Shown: positions 1 to 11,320, counted from the stretch's first letter. The stretch: DNA of 64,000 nt from Vespa crabro (GCF_910589235.1 NC_060964.1:3600492-3664491), one strand, 5' to 3'. Program-made: numbers and translations. The notes: generated from the letters alone by a model not told the origin.

Positions 1-278
1 ATTTTGCAATATAAATGAAAAATTCTCATCGTTATTATTTACGCAAGAACAGAATGTCAAATATTATTTAGCTCACGCATTTCAATTAATTGATTTACGC
101 ATTTCAGGATCCTCATGTGCAGTAATTTCCCCTTTCGAAATTGGCACAATTAAACTAATGAAAAGTAAAGCCAGGTGTCATTGATATGACATTGTGTATT
201 TTCGATGCGTATGCGATTGTGCAAACTTGCATACCAATATTTCGCATGAGATGGCAAAATATGTGTGGCAGTGATTTC

Positions 279-325
279 TTTAAAAACCTGGATTGAATCA
301 TTCGTCTTCACTTCAGTTCTTCAGT
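279..325 (+). promoter_or_regulatory. core promoter of the secreted P/Q-rich protein gene
   Basis: A TATA-like run TTTAAAAA (279-286) lies about 30 bases before an arthropod initiator TCAGT (313-317). A second TCAGT is at 321-325. Start of transcription near 315 would give a 5' leader of about 47 bases before the ATG at 362. The spacing fits a focused insect TATA/Inr promoter. This is a motif reading only. Confidence 0.5.
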
Positions 326-361
326 TCGATCTCTTAACAACAGTTCGAAAAAAAAAGAATC

Positions 362-2036
362 ATGCGTTTTACTATCGTGGAGTTTCTTTTCACGCTGTTC
401 CTGACTTTGGCTGTAGCTGGACCAGCTAGACCGAAAATTTCTGAGAAGAAATCTTTGGTCGATAATACGAAACTTGTGAAGGAAGTTCCAAAGATCGAAG
501 AGATCGGTGATGAAAAGGATCGATCGAAGAAATCTACTACAACTTTCTGCGTGGAAATTAAACCTGGAAGCAACGAACCTGTTCAGATACCTTGTGCTTG
601 CAAGAATGGGGAAGGAAACGTTCCAGAATCATCTGTTCAACAAATTCTTCAACCAGTTTCTTATTTATCTCCTCAACAAATGCCAGGACATCCACATAGT
701 CCTCAGAGTGTGAATATTATTCATGCACCATCTCAGCCACCTCAAACATTAAATATCATTCAACCAGCGCCGACTCTACACGCAGTACAGTTTGTGCAGC
801 CTCAAGCCAACAATCCACCGTCTGTTCAAACTCTTAATTTCCTGCAACCATCTGCCCAATTACCCGAGCCAGTACATCAATCTCTTCACATCACGCTGCC
901 ATCGAAGTCAGAATTAGATTCATCCGAACCTGTTCATTCTGAAAAAATAGTCCTGCCATCTTCCGAGCCTGCAGTTCAACCAATTCCCCAGTCAGAACCT
1001 CAACCAGCTCCTCAACCAGCTCCTCAGCCAGCTCCTCAGCCAGCTCCTCAGCCAGCTCCTCAGCCAGCTCCTCAGTCAACTCTTCAGCCAGCTTCTCAGC
1101 TAGTTCCTGAACCAGTTCCTCAGCAAGAACACTCGCATAAATCGGAAGTTCATGTTTCGGTTATAACCGAAAACAAGGAGAATAATGAGGAACAAAAATC
1201 AGAGATAATCGTAAATCCCCTACCGAAGCCTGTCGAAACTATCAACCTAGTACCAGTGGCTCCTATTCGTCAACCCTATGAAGAGCAAGTCGTTGTTGTA
1301 CCGAATTCTGTTATGGTAACAAATCAAGAAAACTGCCATCCAGGTACTTATGTTCAAATACCATCGATTCCTTACGGAGCGAACTACCAGCAATCGGAAT
1401 CGGTCATTCAAATACCAGGATCAACATATCAACAGCCAAGACCATTCCATACCGAATGTAGCTGCAAACAAACGCATCCAGCACACTTAACTGATGGATC
1501 TTCCGTATTACGGACTCATTTTAAGGATAAGGGCGCGAAAATTATACCAATGGTCATCTATCCTCCTGCTGCACCATCCGTTTCTGTAGCATCACCAGCT
1601 CACTATAAGCCGGAAATATCTTCTCTTCCTCATTCATCTAGCTTTCCAATGGTCATTAGTATGCAGACCACGAGAAATAAGGAAGGAATGCAATCAGGAG
1701 AAATGGTAAACAACTAATTATTTGGACTAAATACGAAATTACACGCGTTAAATGTTCATTTCAATTAAATTAATAAATTTTCTATTACAGTCTGATATGA
1801 AAACCTATAAATCTATGGATACCTCAGCTCGTTATAGCAATGATCAAACTCCAAATATGTACTACGATATGGGTACAGGAATGCAACTTATGAATATTGG
1901 TCGTCAAGCTGTTCCGGAAAATCAAAAAAAGGAGGAAAACATGAAAATGAGCGTATTGTCTAATGAAACCTTCAAACCTAGATTCATAAGAAACGATAAG
2001 GATGTCATGGTGAACGAGAAAAATATCGAGGAATAA
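362..2036 (+). CDS. secreted Pro/Gln-rich protein of unknown function, two exons
   Basis: Coding exons are 362-1705 and 1791-2036, giving 529 aa. The intron 1706-1790 (85 bp) has GTAAAC at the donor and a pyrimidine-rich TCTATTACAG acceptor, and both junctions are phase 0. If the intron is retained, the frame stops at 1717. Residues 1-20 form a signal peptide (hydrophobic core FLFTLFLTLAVAG), so the product is probably exported. A charged segment follows, then four spaced copies of a Q-S/T-L/V-N-I/F motif, six PAPQ repeats around residues 213-238, and a His/Pro/Tyr-rich part. Cysteines are few and paired: C63, C78 and C80, then C325, C366 and C368. Both clusters end in C-x-C-K and contain the tetrapeptide VQIP. 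The second exon encodes a Met/Lys/Asn-rich polar tail. I do not recognise the family; a cuticle, egg-coat, silk or secretion role is possible but unsupported. The frame and splice are strong; the function is unknown. Confidence 0.85.
998..1075 (+). repeat. 12-base coding tandem repeat (PAPQ units)
   Basis: About 6.5 copies of CCTCAGCCAGCT lie in frame in the secreted-protein gene. The first copies use CAA for Gln and the later ones CAG, which suggests recent copying of one unit. Degenerate PAPQ-like units continue to about 1125. Confidence 0.9.
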
Positions 2037-2195
2037 ATATCATGAACGAAAATCATTTAATTCGAAGGAACAGCCTAATATTTTTTGTTGATAATCCATT
2101 CAGATTACTTTGAATGTGTCATTTTCATATGTCTTCTTTGTTTTCTTGTTGTTTATTTCATATCTTTCGAAATATCACAATTGATAAGATGTACA

Positions 2196-2206
2196 AATAA
2201 AATAAA
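2196..2206 (+). terminator. two overlapping poly(A) signals
   Basis: AATAAA occurs at 2196-2201 and again at 2201-2206, about 160 bases after the stop codon of the secreted-protein gene. A T-rich stretch follows near 2250, as expected downstream of a cleavage site. Confidence 0.65.
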
Positions 2207-2844
2207 ATACGAATAACATTATCTTACCTCTTTGAAGTCTGCGTACCCATCCTTTTTTTTTTTCAACAACTTGATTTCTTTATTTGTAACATACTCACAA
2301 GCGCTTTACCTTCGATCCGAATAACAAAACATTTCGTATGCTAAAATATCTTTAACACGAGATAGATTTAAATAAGGTTAAGAATTTCTCTTAACGTATC
2401 CGATCTCAATAAGCGTTCCAAATATTACGATTGAATGCCTAATAGCGAGTTTTTACCGAATTAATTTTATATTTATTTTTAATTAAGCGTTCTATTCGTG
2501 CAAATATATAACCCTGAGTTTCATTGGTCGAAATATAATATTGTTATTTGCAATAAAATTATGTTTTCTACATCGTTAAGGTAGATTTTCAATGATTACA
2601 AAAAGATTCATTTCGTTTACGCTAACGTGCATCTATTTTATCATACCTCTTTTACTTATAACATAACAATTGAATTAGTATCGATTAGTAACTGGTTAAT
2701 AGATAGTATTAGTAACTTATGAACTTACATTTATCAATCTCTAACATTTATTTTTTTGATATTAAGTTTGATATCACGCAATACGGGTATGCATTTGCTT
2801 TACGATATAAATGCATAAAGAATAATAAATATAATTGATATAGA

Positions 2845-2845
2845 C

Positions 2846-2881
<36 letters not shown>
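2845..2881. repeat. (TA)n(TG)n microsatellite
   Basis: Uninterrupted TA units pass directly into about ten TG units. Confidence 0.9.
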
Positions 2882-3150
2882 TTAAATATTAATATACTCC
2901 ATGTGCATTGTATTTTATTTAAATAATTATGAAATTTCCGAAATATTTTAATCTTAGATGTTTGAAAATTGAAAATTATTGCGGATTAATTGTTTCTCAT
3001 TTCTCTTTCTTATTATCGTTTTCATTATTGATCGATCATAAAATTATTTTATTTTATCAAATGTATTAACGCTTACGTGATGCTTTTACGAACATTTACT
3101 GGCATTATATGTATACAAATAATTAAGAGAATATTTGTCTGCTTACCTGG

Positions 3151-3422
3151 GCATTTAAAGTACGAATTTTTCCAAGAAATTATATATGCTAGCGTATCGA
3201 TTTATATAGATCAGTAATGTCCGCAGATTTAGATCAAATTTCTTTATCGTCATACTTAATTTCGTATATTTCTATCTATGTGTGCAATATCTGTGTGATA
3301 GCATATGAGAGAATTTTTATGTATGTATACTTTGCCATTAAATACACGTATTTTTCCAAGAAATTATATTACTCAGTGTGCTAATATTTTTTCTCAGAAT
3401 TTATATAGGTTAGTAATGTCCG
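3151..3422 (+). repeat. diverged direct duplication, about 75-90 bp per copy
   Basis: Copy A (3151-3223) and copy B (3334-3422) share TTTTTCCAAGAAATTATAT near the start and a TATATAG-x-T-x-AGTAATGTCCG block at the end, in the same order. The offset is about 180 bases. The copies are well diverged and no coding role is seen. Confidence 0.6.
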
Positions 3423-3932
3423 AAAATGTAAGATGGAAAACCCTTTTATTTTCTTATCTTATTTTAATCTTTATTTCTTCATTTTAGTTTCTCTTTCAAG
3501 ATACTGTAAACCTTTTGACTACCATCGAGTCCATAATAAATATCTTGTATATAAGTTATTTTTTAATTAATATTTGTAGATCAATTTAAAAGTATATACA
3601 ATAAAATTTCATTCTTATTGCACATTTAAAAGAGAAATTAATAATAAAAAAACTATAATTCTTCGATTGTTCGATTTATTATTAAATTACTTTTTGACTC
3701 CCGAAGTAGAAGAAAAAAGAAAGCTATGTATATGCCGCGGGAATTTATATATCTGTAGCGGGAACTTATTTTACTTATCTTAATAGAAAATAATTGTCTA
3801 TTATCAAATGATTAATGACAATTTTCAGTGATTTTTTGGAATAAGATATTATTTTCTATGTTATTTTTCAATAATATATTGAAAGATATTTATATATTCA
3901 TTAGTGCGTAGTATATGTATAAGGTGACGTAG

Positions 3933-3944
3933 TGCGCATGCGCG
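3933..3944. promoter_or_regulatory. NRF-1/EWG-type palindromic promoter element
   Basis: TGCGCATGCGCG matches the NRF-1 consensus YGCGCAYGCGCR, which is recognised by EWG in flies. It sits in a short GC-rich patch (3920-4030) with TGACG half sites (3925, 3978, 4010), inside otherwise AT-rich DNA. Such patches usually mark the promoters of broadly expressed genes. Confidence 0.5.
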
Positions 3945-4045
3945 ACACGAATCGTTTAACCATCTTCACGATGTAGATGACGCCATTGCCGTTCCAGTTT
4001 GTACCAGCCTGACGTGGATTCGTATCTCGTTCTCGTTAATTACAG
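3945..4045 (+). other. possible non-coding first exon
   Basis: The GC-rich patch after the NRF-1 motif ends in TTACAG followed by a donor-like GTAATT at 4046. It has no long open frame. It could be the 5'-UTR exon of the two-membrane-segment gene downstream (coding from 5812), or of a minus-strand gene. This is inference without transcript support. Confidence 0.3.
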
Positions 4046-5811
4046 GTAATTAGTAGATATTTTCTAATTTATACCCTCTTTCTTCATATCAAATGATAGT
4101 TAAACCCGTGAGTTTTAGCGTGATTGTATTTGCAAGTTGGGACCTCAATGTGCGTGAAAGATATTCGTGAAAATAAAATTGATCTCTCGTAGTTTCTCCT
4201 GGAGAACTATTGCGTCGTACTTTTTCTTCAAGTTTACCTTTTTTCAGCTTCATTTTTACAATATTGATATTTCTTTCACATTTTAACGATAAGTTGATCA
4301 ATAATTTTGCATAGATACTTGCGGTCAATTGATACTTTGCATTATATTCGATTTTCATATACGATCACATACACATATATACACACATATATGTGTGTAT
4401 ATATGAATGTATATTGCACGTTAATTCATATGATACATAATGAATGTTGCATGTTGGGATTTTAATGCTTCATTTTTTATGCTTCAGTATGTTTATCTTA
4501 ATAGTACTATTAAGAATTTTAGTTCTAAGCTTTAATTATTTTTAAGATTAATTTAAGGCAAAAAATTGCAGAATGGTTAATTAACTGCCACTTAGTAATT
4601 AAAATAGTTTAAAAAGATTGGATATATATTGGGAGGATTCATGAATGAATACCGTTAATTATAAAACGGCATTTACTTATGAATTAACACAATATTTTTT
4701 TTCATAATTTCCCCAATTACGTTATTTAATTTTTAAATCTCCAACGTTAGATTTATCAATAACACAACATATTAATTATAAATGTAACATAGTAACGATT
4801 ATAAAATATATGTAGTTTGTATATTCCCGGGATATACAATTTATACGTATAATTAATTAAATATAGTTATGTAGAACTTTATAAAAATATTTTTAAGATA
4901 ATTAATAAAGAATCCAGGCTTTTTCTCACGGGTAGGATAGGTCAAAATCACGGTTGATGAATCCTCGATTGATTACGATCAGGTCGATAAAAGATTCATT
5001 AAACGCGACTAATTAATGTTATTTTAGCTCGTGGATCTCCACATGCAGCAACCTCCACGTGGTGAGATCTGGGTCAGTATTACTTGCGATCTTATCGAAA
5101 TCTAATTATAATTTATGTAACGCAAGTACTACCGAGCGAATGGCTGTACATTTCGGTATATTTCTATAATGCTTTTATTTTCTAATTGTAAAATTTATCT
5201 ATTTGAATTTTATTCAAAATTTATGAAACAAATTAATACATATATATATATATATACTTTGAAAAGATATAAATCTGTATAATAATAATGTTAGTTTTAT
5301 TGGGCAATAAAAAATTTAAAAGTACGAGAAGAAAAGAAAAAATGAAGGAGAAGAAGGACTCATATTATCTCGACAAATATTTGATCTTTCGATATATTCA
5401 ATCTCGCGAGATATCTAAGATTTTTCGAGTAGCATCTTGGAAGGCAAAGATTTAAAAAGTCAAACGATCAGGACAGACTATCATTTTTCATATTTCATGT
5501 TTCGTTTCTTCTGACGAGGAGACATGTTGGGAGTCATCCAAGAAATGGCGAGTACGATGCGCCAGAATATGACTTTTTTTTTTTAAGTGTTGTTGGTTGG
5601 ACTAGATATGAACACAGAGCGAAGGAAATCAAAAAAGAAAATTCAGTGTATTACACAGCACATGTAATATTTTTTTTTTTTAAATAATATAAGAAAAATC
5701 GGAAGTCAAATATTATCATTGTGAATAACTAATACAAACTATGAATAATTGGATGACATCATCTCATGGAAAGAAAAAACATTCGATCGATCTGACAGAA
5801 GGAAATCAACG
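4046..5811. other. non-coding stretch, possibly a 5'-UTR intron
   Basis: AT-rich, with poly(T) runs, a perfect 32-bp palindrome in a CA/TA repeat (4374-4405) and no open frame of coding quality. It would be the first intron of the 5812 gene if the proposed 5' exon is right. Confidence 0.4.
4374..4405. repeat. 32-bp perfect palindrome of TA/CA units
   Basis: The left arm 4374-4389 is the exact reverse complement of 4390-4405. It is built from ACAC and TATA units and is probably microsatellite-derived. Confidence 0.8.
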
Positions 5812-8621
5812 ATGTTTTCCTTCCTCTGTGTAAGACCATTCTTCATCTTTCTAGGTGATCTCTTTTTATTTTATTTTTTATCTTATTTCGTGTTTTTTTT
5901 TTTTTATTTTCTCTTATCGTATTTTTCTCGTACAAAAATGATAAAAGAGCAGGGACGATCGATCGATTTGAAAATTTACATGGCTTAATTAACGAGTAAT
6001 TACGTATCGTAAGAGACGTACGTAAGATTTTTTTTTTTTTTATTATTAATAAAATGGTTTTAATTAAATTGATACTTTTATGATATCCTTGGAATTTTTT
6101 TTTTTTTTATAAGACCCGCATTTCTCCATCTCAGTGAATTTATTTATCTTGCCTAAAGGCTTTCTTTTAGATTAAAGCAACAAGAGAAGGTTTCGAATCG
6201 ATGGTTATGATCGTCTCAGAGATACTCAATAAATTTAATAATTTTCCTTTCGTTGTCGTAGATATTGCTCGGAACGTTTCAATTTGCTTTACTGCTCGTG
6301 CTAACCGGTTTCTTGCTATCTCTTGCGATTATTTCGCGTTTAATGGAGGTTGCCGTTACTTTGATATATCCTACCAGTATCTTCTTACTACAGCAGTTAG
6401 TAAAATTATTCGTTGTGAGTATACGAGCTCTTGATGTAATAAAATACAGACAGTATCTATATATCTATATATACGTACGAATGTATGAATTTGTGTTTAA
6501 TGAGATAACGTTTTAATATTATTAACAACATTTTAGATAAGCCAACTATAAGACGAATAATTAGCGTCGTTCCATCTCATATCTATTTTTTTTTTTTTTC
6601 GTTATCAACGTTTAATCATATTTCACCTATAGAAAAATAATGAAATTACGATCGATCTGTGAACGAACGAACAGACGTAAAAGAAGTTACGAATAAATGG
6701 AATGATCATTAATTATTTTATCTACGTATATTAACTTTAGGATAACTCGTACGGATTATTGTGTCATTCTACATACGTTTCTCGAAAATTTTGAACGCGC
6801 TAGTAATGTAATCTGATAATCTTGTAAATCATGATCCGTGTGTAATGGGCGAGTTTAACGTTTGATTTACGATAACAATACGAAAATGGGTTCGTTCGTT
6901 AATATACTTGCTTGTATGTTTCATCGGCTTTATTAAATTCTATAAATGACATTTAAAAAAGCGTCAGTACGAAAGTTATAAGCGGACAGGAAATTGGGAC
7001 TATTGTATTTTTATCAAATATTAATTTCGATGGATATTTTTTATTTTAATCGGGCGATTAATTTTACGCAAATAGAATTTCAAATTCAGAGAAAATGGAA
7101 ATTTTTTGATTGAACGCGAGGAAGAGTAGGAATTATTTGCATCAGTTTAACGATATTCTTCATTAGTCAGTCGAATAATTAGAACTATATTTATTCGAGA
7201 TGTATCTATTTAGAATCGTGTGTTTATAAAGCACATGAAAATACTATGGTTAAATTAACAACAGGAGGTATTAAAGTGTTACCATCCGTGTGTTGATCTT
7301 TAATTACGCTGGCTATGATAAAAATGTTATTTGAAATAAGCTAGAAGATCGGAAACAATAAAAGACATTTCATGTTAATGAGTTTCACTGGCTGAGAAAA
7401 AACAAATTACACTATGATTTTAATTAACTATTATTCGTTTTGCTTGAGCGAATTAAAATTCTTTTCATGCATATAACGAAAGTAACAAAATCTTTATACG
7501 TGATAATTATGATATACGATGTATAATCTTGAATTCGTGATATTCTTTTCAAAAATAGGGACTTGAAACATTAAAATATAATAGAAAGATTCACGCAGTA
7601 TATCCTATTTGATCTTCGTCAAATTTGATTTGCGTCAATTTGCAGTCGTTTACTTCGATTATCGGTAAATAAAATATTTCAAATAATTAATTCATTAATT
7701 AATGTCAATCCGTCTTGTTAATGGTTCTTTTTTTTTCAAAAACTTGAATCGTCAATATACAAAAATGTCTATAACTCAAAAAGAAGATCGAATAGGACAT
7801 AGATTTTAGAAATTATTTTCCCATTTTTTATAGATATGTCTATCTTTCTAGTATAATCACTCGTATCGGTATTTATTTTTTATATATAATTTTCTTGCAC
7901 ACGATCGGTCCTCCAAGTTTAAAATAATAACAATTTATCTTATTGATGAAAGTTTAATCCTTAATTATGAAAATTAAAATTTGTAGAGAATCACAGAGAA
8001 AAAATTATTTTTCCTTAAGTTTTTATGAATTCTTATAGTAGAAATTTCTACTAAAGGAGAAACTTATATTAATTTCTATTCTCTTCTTAATGCAATTAAA
8101 TTAAATTAAATAATAACGTTGAGAATATACAATTTATAATATTTCTTTTAACGAAATTTGTTTCTAAATTAAATTATCATTTAAGAATGATATTACTTGA
8201 ATATTTTTGTAAGTATCATAATTAAGGATTAATGTTAAGCGAATGATTTTCGAACAAGGCAGGGCTTGTGAGCCCCATGGCCAGTTAATTTTTCATACTT
8301 GGACGTGTACAGTTAATAACGAGCCTATCGGCAAGGATGACTGGATATGTTTGGTGCAGAACCATCATTAGAATTTGTAATGCTCTTGAGGAGGAAACAG
8401 AAGTTCTTAATATGAATTTGACAACACCCGCAATACCGAACGAAAGAACTTATTCGGAATGCAGCACGAAGTCATTAGGATTGAATCCCGAGAAAGATGA
8501 GGAAGTTGCATTAGATTCAAAGAGTAACAAATCAGACGAAGTATATCGAACTACGATGGAACCAGAGGATGAAAGTATTTCTAATTCCAAAGAAGATGAT
8601 ACAAAAGAAGATGATGCCTAA
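5812..8621 (+). CDS. small protein with two membrane segments and an acidic tail, function unknown
   Basis: Proposed exons are 5812-5829, 6262-6414 and 8313-8621, giving 159 aa with phase 0 at both junctions. Donors are GTAAGA (5830) and GTGAGT (6415). Acceptors are TTGTCGTAG (ending 6261) and GTGTACAG (ending 8312). The start is the only ATG in this frame after a stop at 5746-5748 and has A at -3. An acceptor-like GACAG ending at 5798 may open the first coding exon. Residues 4-30 and about 36-62 are hydrophobic helices separated by SRLME. A short basic segment follows, and the last 85 residues are polar and Asp/Glu-rich, ending EDDTKEDDA, so the tail is probably cytosolic. An AATAAA lies 85 bases after the stop, which supports this 3' end. 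The family is not recognised. Exons 2 and 3 are better supported than exon 1. Confidence 0.55.
6415..8312 (+). other. second intron of the 159-aa membrane-protein gene
   Basis: 1.9 kb of AT-rich DNA without a coding-quality frame on either strand. It holds a perfect 18-bp palindrome (8037-8054) and poly(T) runs. Confidence 0.45.
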
Positions 8622-8705
8622 GAGATTCCTTTAGAATTAAGAAAGGATGCATACTTATATGCATATATGAGACAGCGAGAAAGAGAGAGAGAGAAAGAAA
8701 AAGAT

Positions 8706-8711
8706 AATAAA
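8706..8711 (+). terminator. poly(A) signal of the 159-aa membrane-protein gene
   Basis: AATAAA, 85 bases downstream of the TAA stop at 8619-8621. Confidence 0.55.
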
Positions 8712-9126
8712 ATCTTTTTGAATATAAAAAATTTTCTGAGCAAAAATATCCTAGTAATCTAACCATTTAAATTCATTTCGTTATTCGAAACCACATTGCT
8801 TTATCGTTATTATAATCTATATCTGTACAAGATATCTGATCATTGTAAATTTTAAGTAAAAAGGATATTTTAAAAATGGATAAGCAAACGATTCTTTTAA
8901 TTTGCGACACCATCTGTGATTTTTATGATTTGAAAAGAATTCTACAATCTAGTAAAATATCTTTTTTTATCAATTTTTAATTAAAATATACAAATCCTTC
9001 TTGAAGTTTCAATCATCTAAATATTTCTTAGAAAGAAAGAAAGAGGAATAGAGAATCGTTGATTCGAAAGAAAATATATCTTATATTTAATTTTTTAATA
9101 TATAGATTTCGAAGAAGATTGAATGA

Positions 9127-9266
9127 TTAAAAAGAATTCTTATTCTTCTTTCCTTTAAGCTTGAAGATTTGATTGAGGTCATCTTTGTTATCGACTCGGA
9201 CTACTGCGAAAGTAGTAACATTGGCGAGCATTTTCGAGTTGCCAATAGAATTCTTATATATTGAAA
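9127..9266 (-). CDS. candidate terminal coding exon, unidentified
   Basis: On the minus strand an AG acceptor (TTGGAAG, ending 9267) opens a 46-codon frame that closes with TAA at 9127-9129. Its codon and amino-acid mix is unlike the AT-rich background: it includes the stretch MLANVTTFAVVRVDNKDD and then a Lys/Asn-rich end. The GC content rises locally in the same place. The exon would start with two bases of a split codon. No upstream partner exon was identified, and the pyrimidine tract is weak. It may be a real 3' exon, a gene fragment or chance. Confidence 0.25.
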
Positions 9267-9828
9267 CTTCCAATTACAATGCGATGATAAGAATAAGAAC
9301 TGGTTTAAATTTAATCATTTCTTTTGTTACGTTTTCATGAAAAGATTAAAAGTTTTGAGGATAGCAAATAGAGAAAGTAATTAAACTTACTAATTTTAAC
9401 TTTTCAATCGTGATACTGTGGGTTTTCAAGATTTAAGATTTCACACAAATAAATTTAGATGTAATTTTCTTTTTCTTTTTAATTTAGCATATAATGTAAA
9501 AGATTTAAAGTATATTAAAAATTACTTATTATAATAATTATTTACTTTTCTAATTAAAAGTTGTAACTTTTGTCTTTTTTATATTTTATATAAGTGGTTC
9601 GCTGAAAAAATACGTGGATATGTTCTATTCTTTTTTTTTTTATTTTCTTTTATTTTTTTTTTTTCATACAGTTATGTTCATTGAATGTTATGTTGGTTAT
9701 TGATATTTTATACAAAGTAGAATTTTATGATTTTATGAGATTTTAAGAAGATAAATATGATGAAATGAAATTTTAATATTAATTTTACATAAAAATAACG
9801 CAAAGGTAAATGATTCATAGATTATACT

Positions 9829-9890
9829 TGATTCGCATATCGATTTATATTCCCATATCGATTCATATTCGCATATCGAATTCGCATTCG
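9829..9890 (+). repeat. short minisatellite
   Basis: Imperfect copies of a unit of about 17 bases containing CATATCGATT occur three to four times in tandem. Confidence 0.6.
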
Positions 9891-10002
9891 TTTGTTTTGT
9901 CATCGGTTGATATCCCAAGGGCTTTTAAATCTAAACATGTAAAAAGCTTAAAGTAAATAAAATTTATCTACGTTGTAAAGAATTCGTTCGTTCTTTCGCA
10001 AA

Positions 10003-10717
10003 ATGGACGTAAGTAACGACTTTATTATTCGAAGAATAATTTTCTCAGTAGGATATGTACAACAAAGAGGTAAGAGAAATTATTGACACAGCTCGTTTTA
10101 TTCTAATTATAAATTTCCCGAAAAATTAAAGGAAATAATAAATAAATAAATATCTCGTTCGATGATTTATTAAAATTTGAAATAATGTAATATGCAAAGT
10201 ACGTAATTTTTGAGAAAAAGTTTGTGAAAAAGCAAATTTTATTAATGATATTTTGTAATAACCTTAATAATTTCGAATTTTTATGGTGTATAGCTTGACG
10301 TAATCTGGATGGATTTAAATACAAAAGTTCCATATCTGCGATATTTCTTTCGTTCGGAATATGCGTCGTATTTGAATACAGCGAGTACTGTTTTACTGGG
10401 ATGGCTGGTGGTATCCACGATAACTCACGTACGTTATCTTCACTTTATTTCGTTTAGTAACAAGATTTATGCTTTCACATGGTGTGCCCGTCACCCTTAG
10501 CAGAAAAACCCGTGACTCCTATTCAGCAAAGAAAATTGTCTTCCAGCTGGTACGCTTGTTCTTCGTGCATTTGACGGCTAGCATCATCGCCATTATTCTT
10601 CTATGTCCTACTACTATAAAATGGTTATCCGAGCAACTAGGAATCGATTTTGAAATTATTTTTAACGAGATACCGAATAAATTTCGACAAATATTAAAGC
10701 ACTTCCGTCAAAGTTGA
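10003..10717 (+). CDS. second small protein with two membrane segments, function unknown
   Basis: Proposed exons are 10003-10008, 10294-10428 and 10547-10717, giving 103 aa, all phase 0. The first coding exon is only ATGGAC in a good context (CAAA before the ATG), followed by a consensus donor GTAAGT. The others use donor GTACGT (10429) and acceptors GTGTATAG (ending 10293) and TGTCTTCCAG (ending 10546). An alternative pair, 10432 and 10526, is also in frame. If the tiny exon is wrong, an in-frame ATG at 10309 gives 98 aa. Residues about 31-45 and 49-68 are hydrophobic (TVLLGWLVVSTITH and the ASIIAIILLC helix). The C-terminus is amphipathic and basic, ending KHFRQS. Two AATAAA motifs follow the stop closely. 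It has the same intron phases as the 5812 gene upstream but little sequence likeness. The family is not recognised. Confidence 0.5.
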
Positions 10718-10754
10718 CGTAACTTCATTTATACGTCCATAAAAAGAAAGAGAA

Positions 10755-10784
10755 AATAAATGATTAAATATTAATGGAAATAAA
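10755..10784 (+). terminator. poly(A) signals of the 103-aa membrane-protein gene
   Basis: AATAAA at 10755-10760 and again at 10779-10784, 38 and 62 bases after the stop codon. Confidence 0.55.
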
Positions 10785-11244
10785 ATTAATATTTGTTTTA
10801 GTATGAATGAAATTTTCATTTTCATTTTGATATGATCGACGAAAGTTTTTCTTTTATAGGAAGATAGTATTATATGAGCACGTAAATAAGTTATTTATGT
10901 CACAAACGTAACGTGGATCGTTTAAAGCTTCTTATCGATTCAATCATCCATTATAAAAAACATTGTTTATGTTAAAACATAGTAGAGTCGATGGGAACGA
11001 GCGAATGGCGTTGGAAAAACGAAAATTCTTCGTCTTACTGATCAACAACGGTATTTATTTTTCATGGATTTAAAAATCATTGAAGTGAAAGAGGATGTAA
11101 GAAATGACTTATTGTAACAGGGAAGGAAACATGCTACTCAATTCGGTTACATTTTCGACTTATTTTTCTCAGTATAAACGATTGTCACTCGAGTTATGAT
11201 CTCAATTTTCTTTCTAAACCGTTTAACGTTTCTGCCTTTCCCTT

Positions 11245-11320
11245 CTAAATCCTATAATACGGAGTGGCGGCTACATCTGTTGATGATTCAAAACGGATCA
11301 TCTCCCAAGTTTCACGCTCA
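11245..11320 (-). CDS. candidate short terminal coding exon, unidentified
   Basis: On the minus strand a strong acceptor (ACAGAGAAATTTCAG, ending 11321) is followed by one base and 24 open codons, then TAG. The reading, with ERETWEM and DVAATPYYRI, has a coding-like composition in a locally GC-rich patch. No upstream exon was found, so it stands alone. Confidence 0.2.

Larger units (their letters stand above)
2207..3920. other. AT-rich spacer
   Basis: No exon with coding character was seen on either strand. It holds a TA/TG microsatellite (2845-2881) and a diverged local duplication (3151-3422). Confidence 0.6.

Noticed and set aside
891..1079. Minus-strand frame of EELAEELAEE repeats
   Set aside because: Antisense shadow of the PAPQ coding repeat in the secreted-protein gene.
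2845..2881. tRNA, rRNA or CRISPR arrays anywhere in the window
   Set aside because: No A/B-box pairs, cloverleaf, rRNA-like segments or spacer-repeat arrays were seen; repeats such as this one are plain microsatellites.
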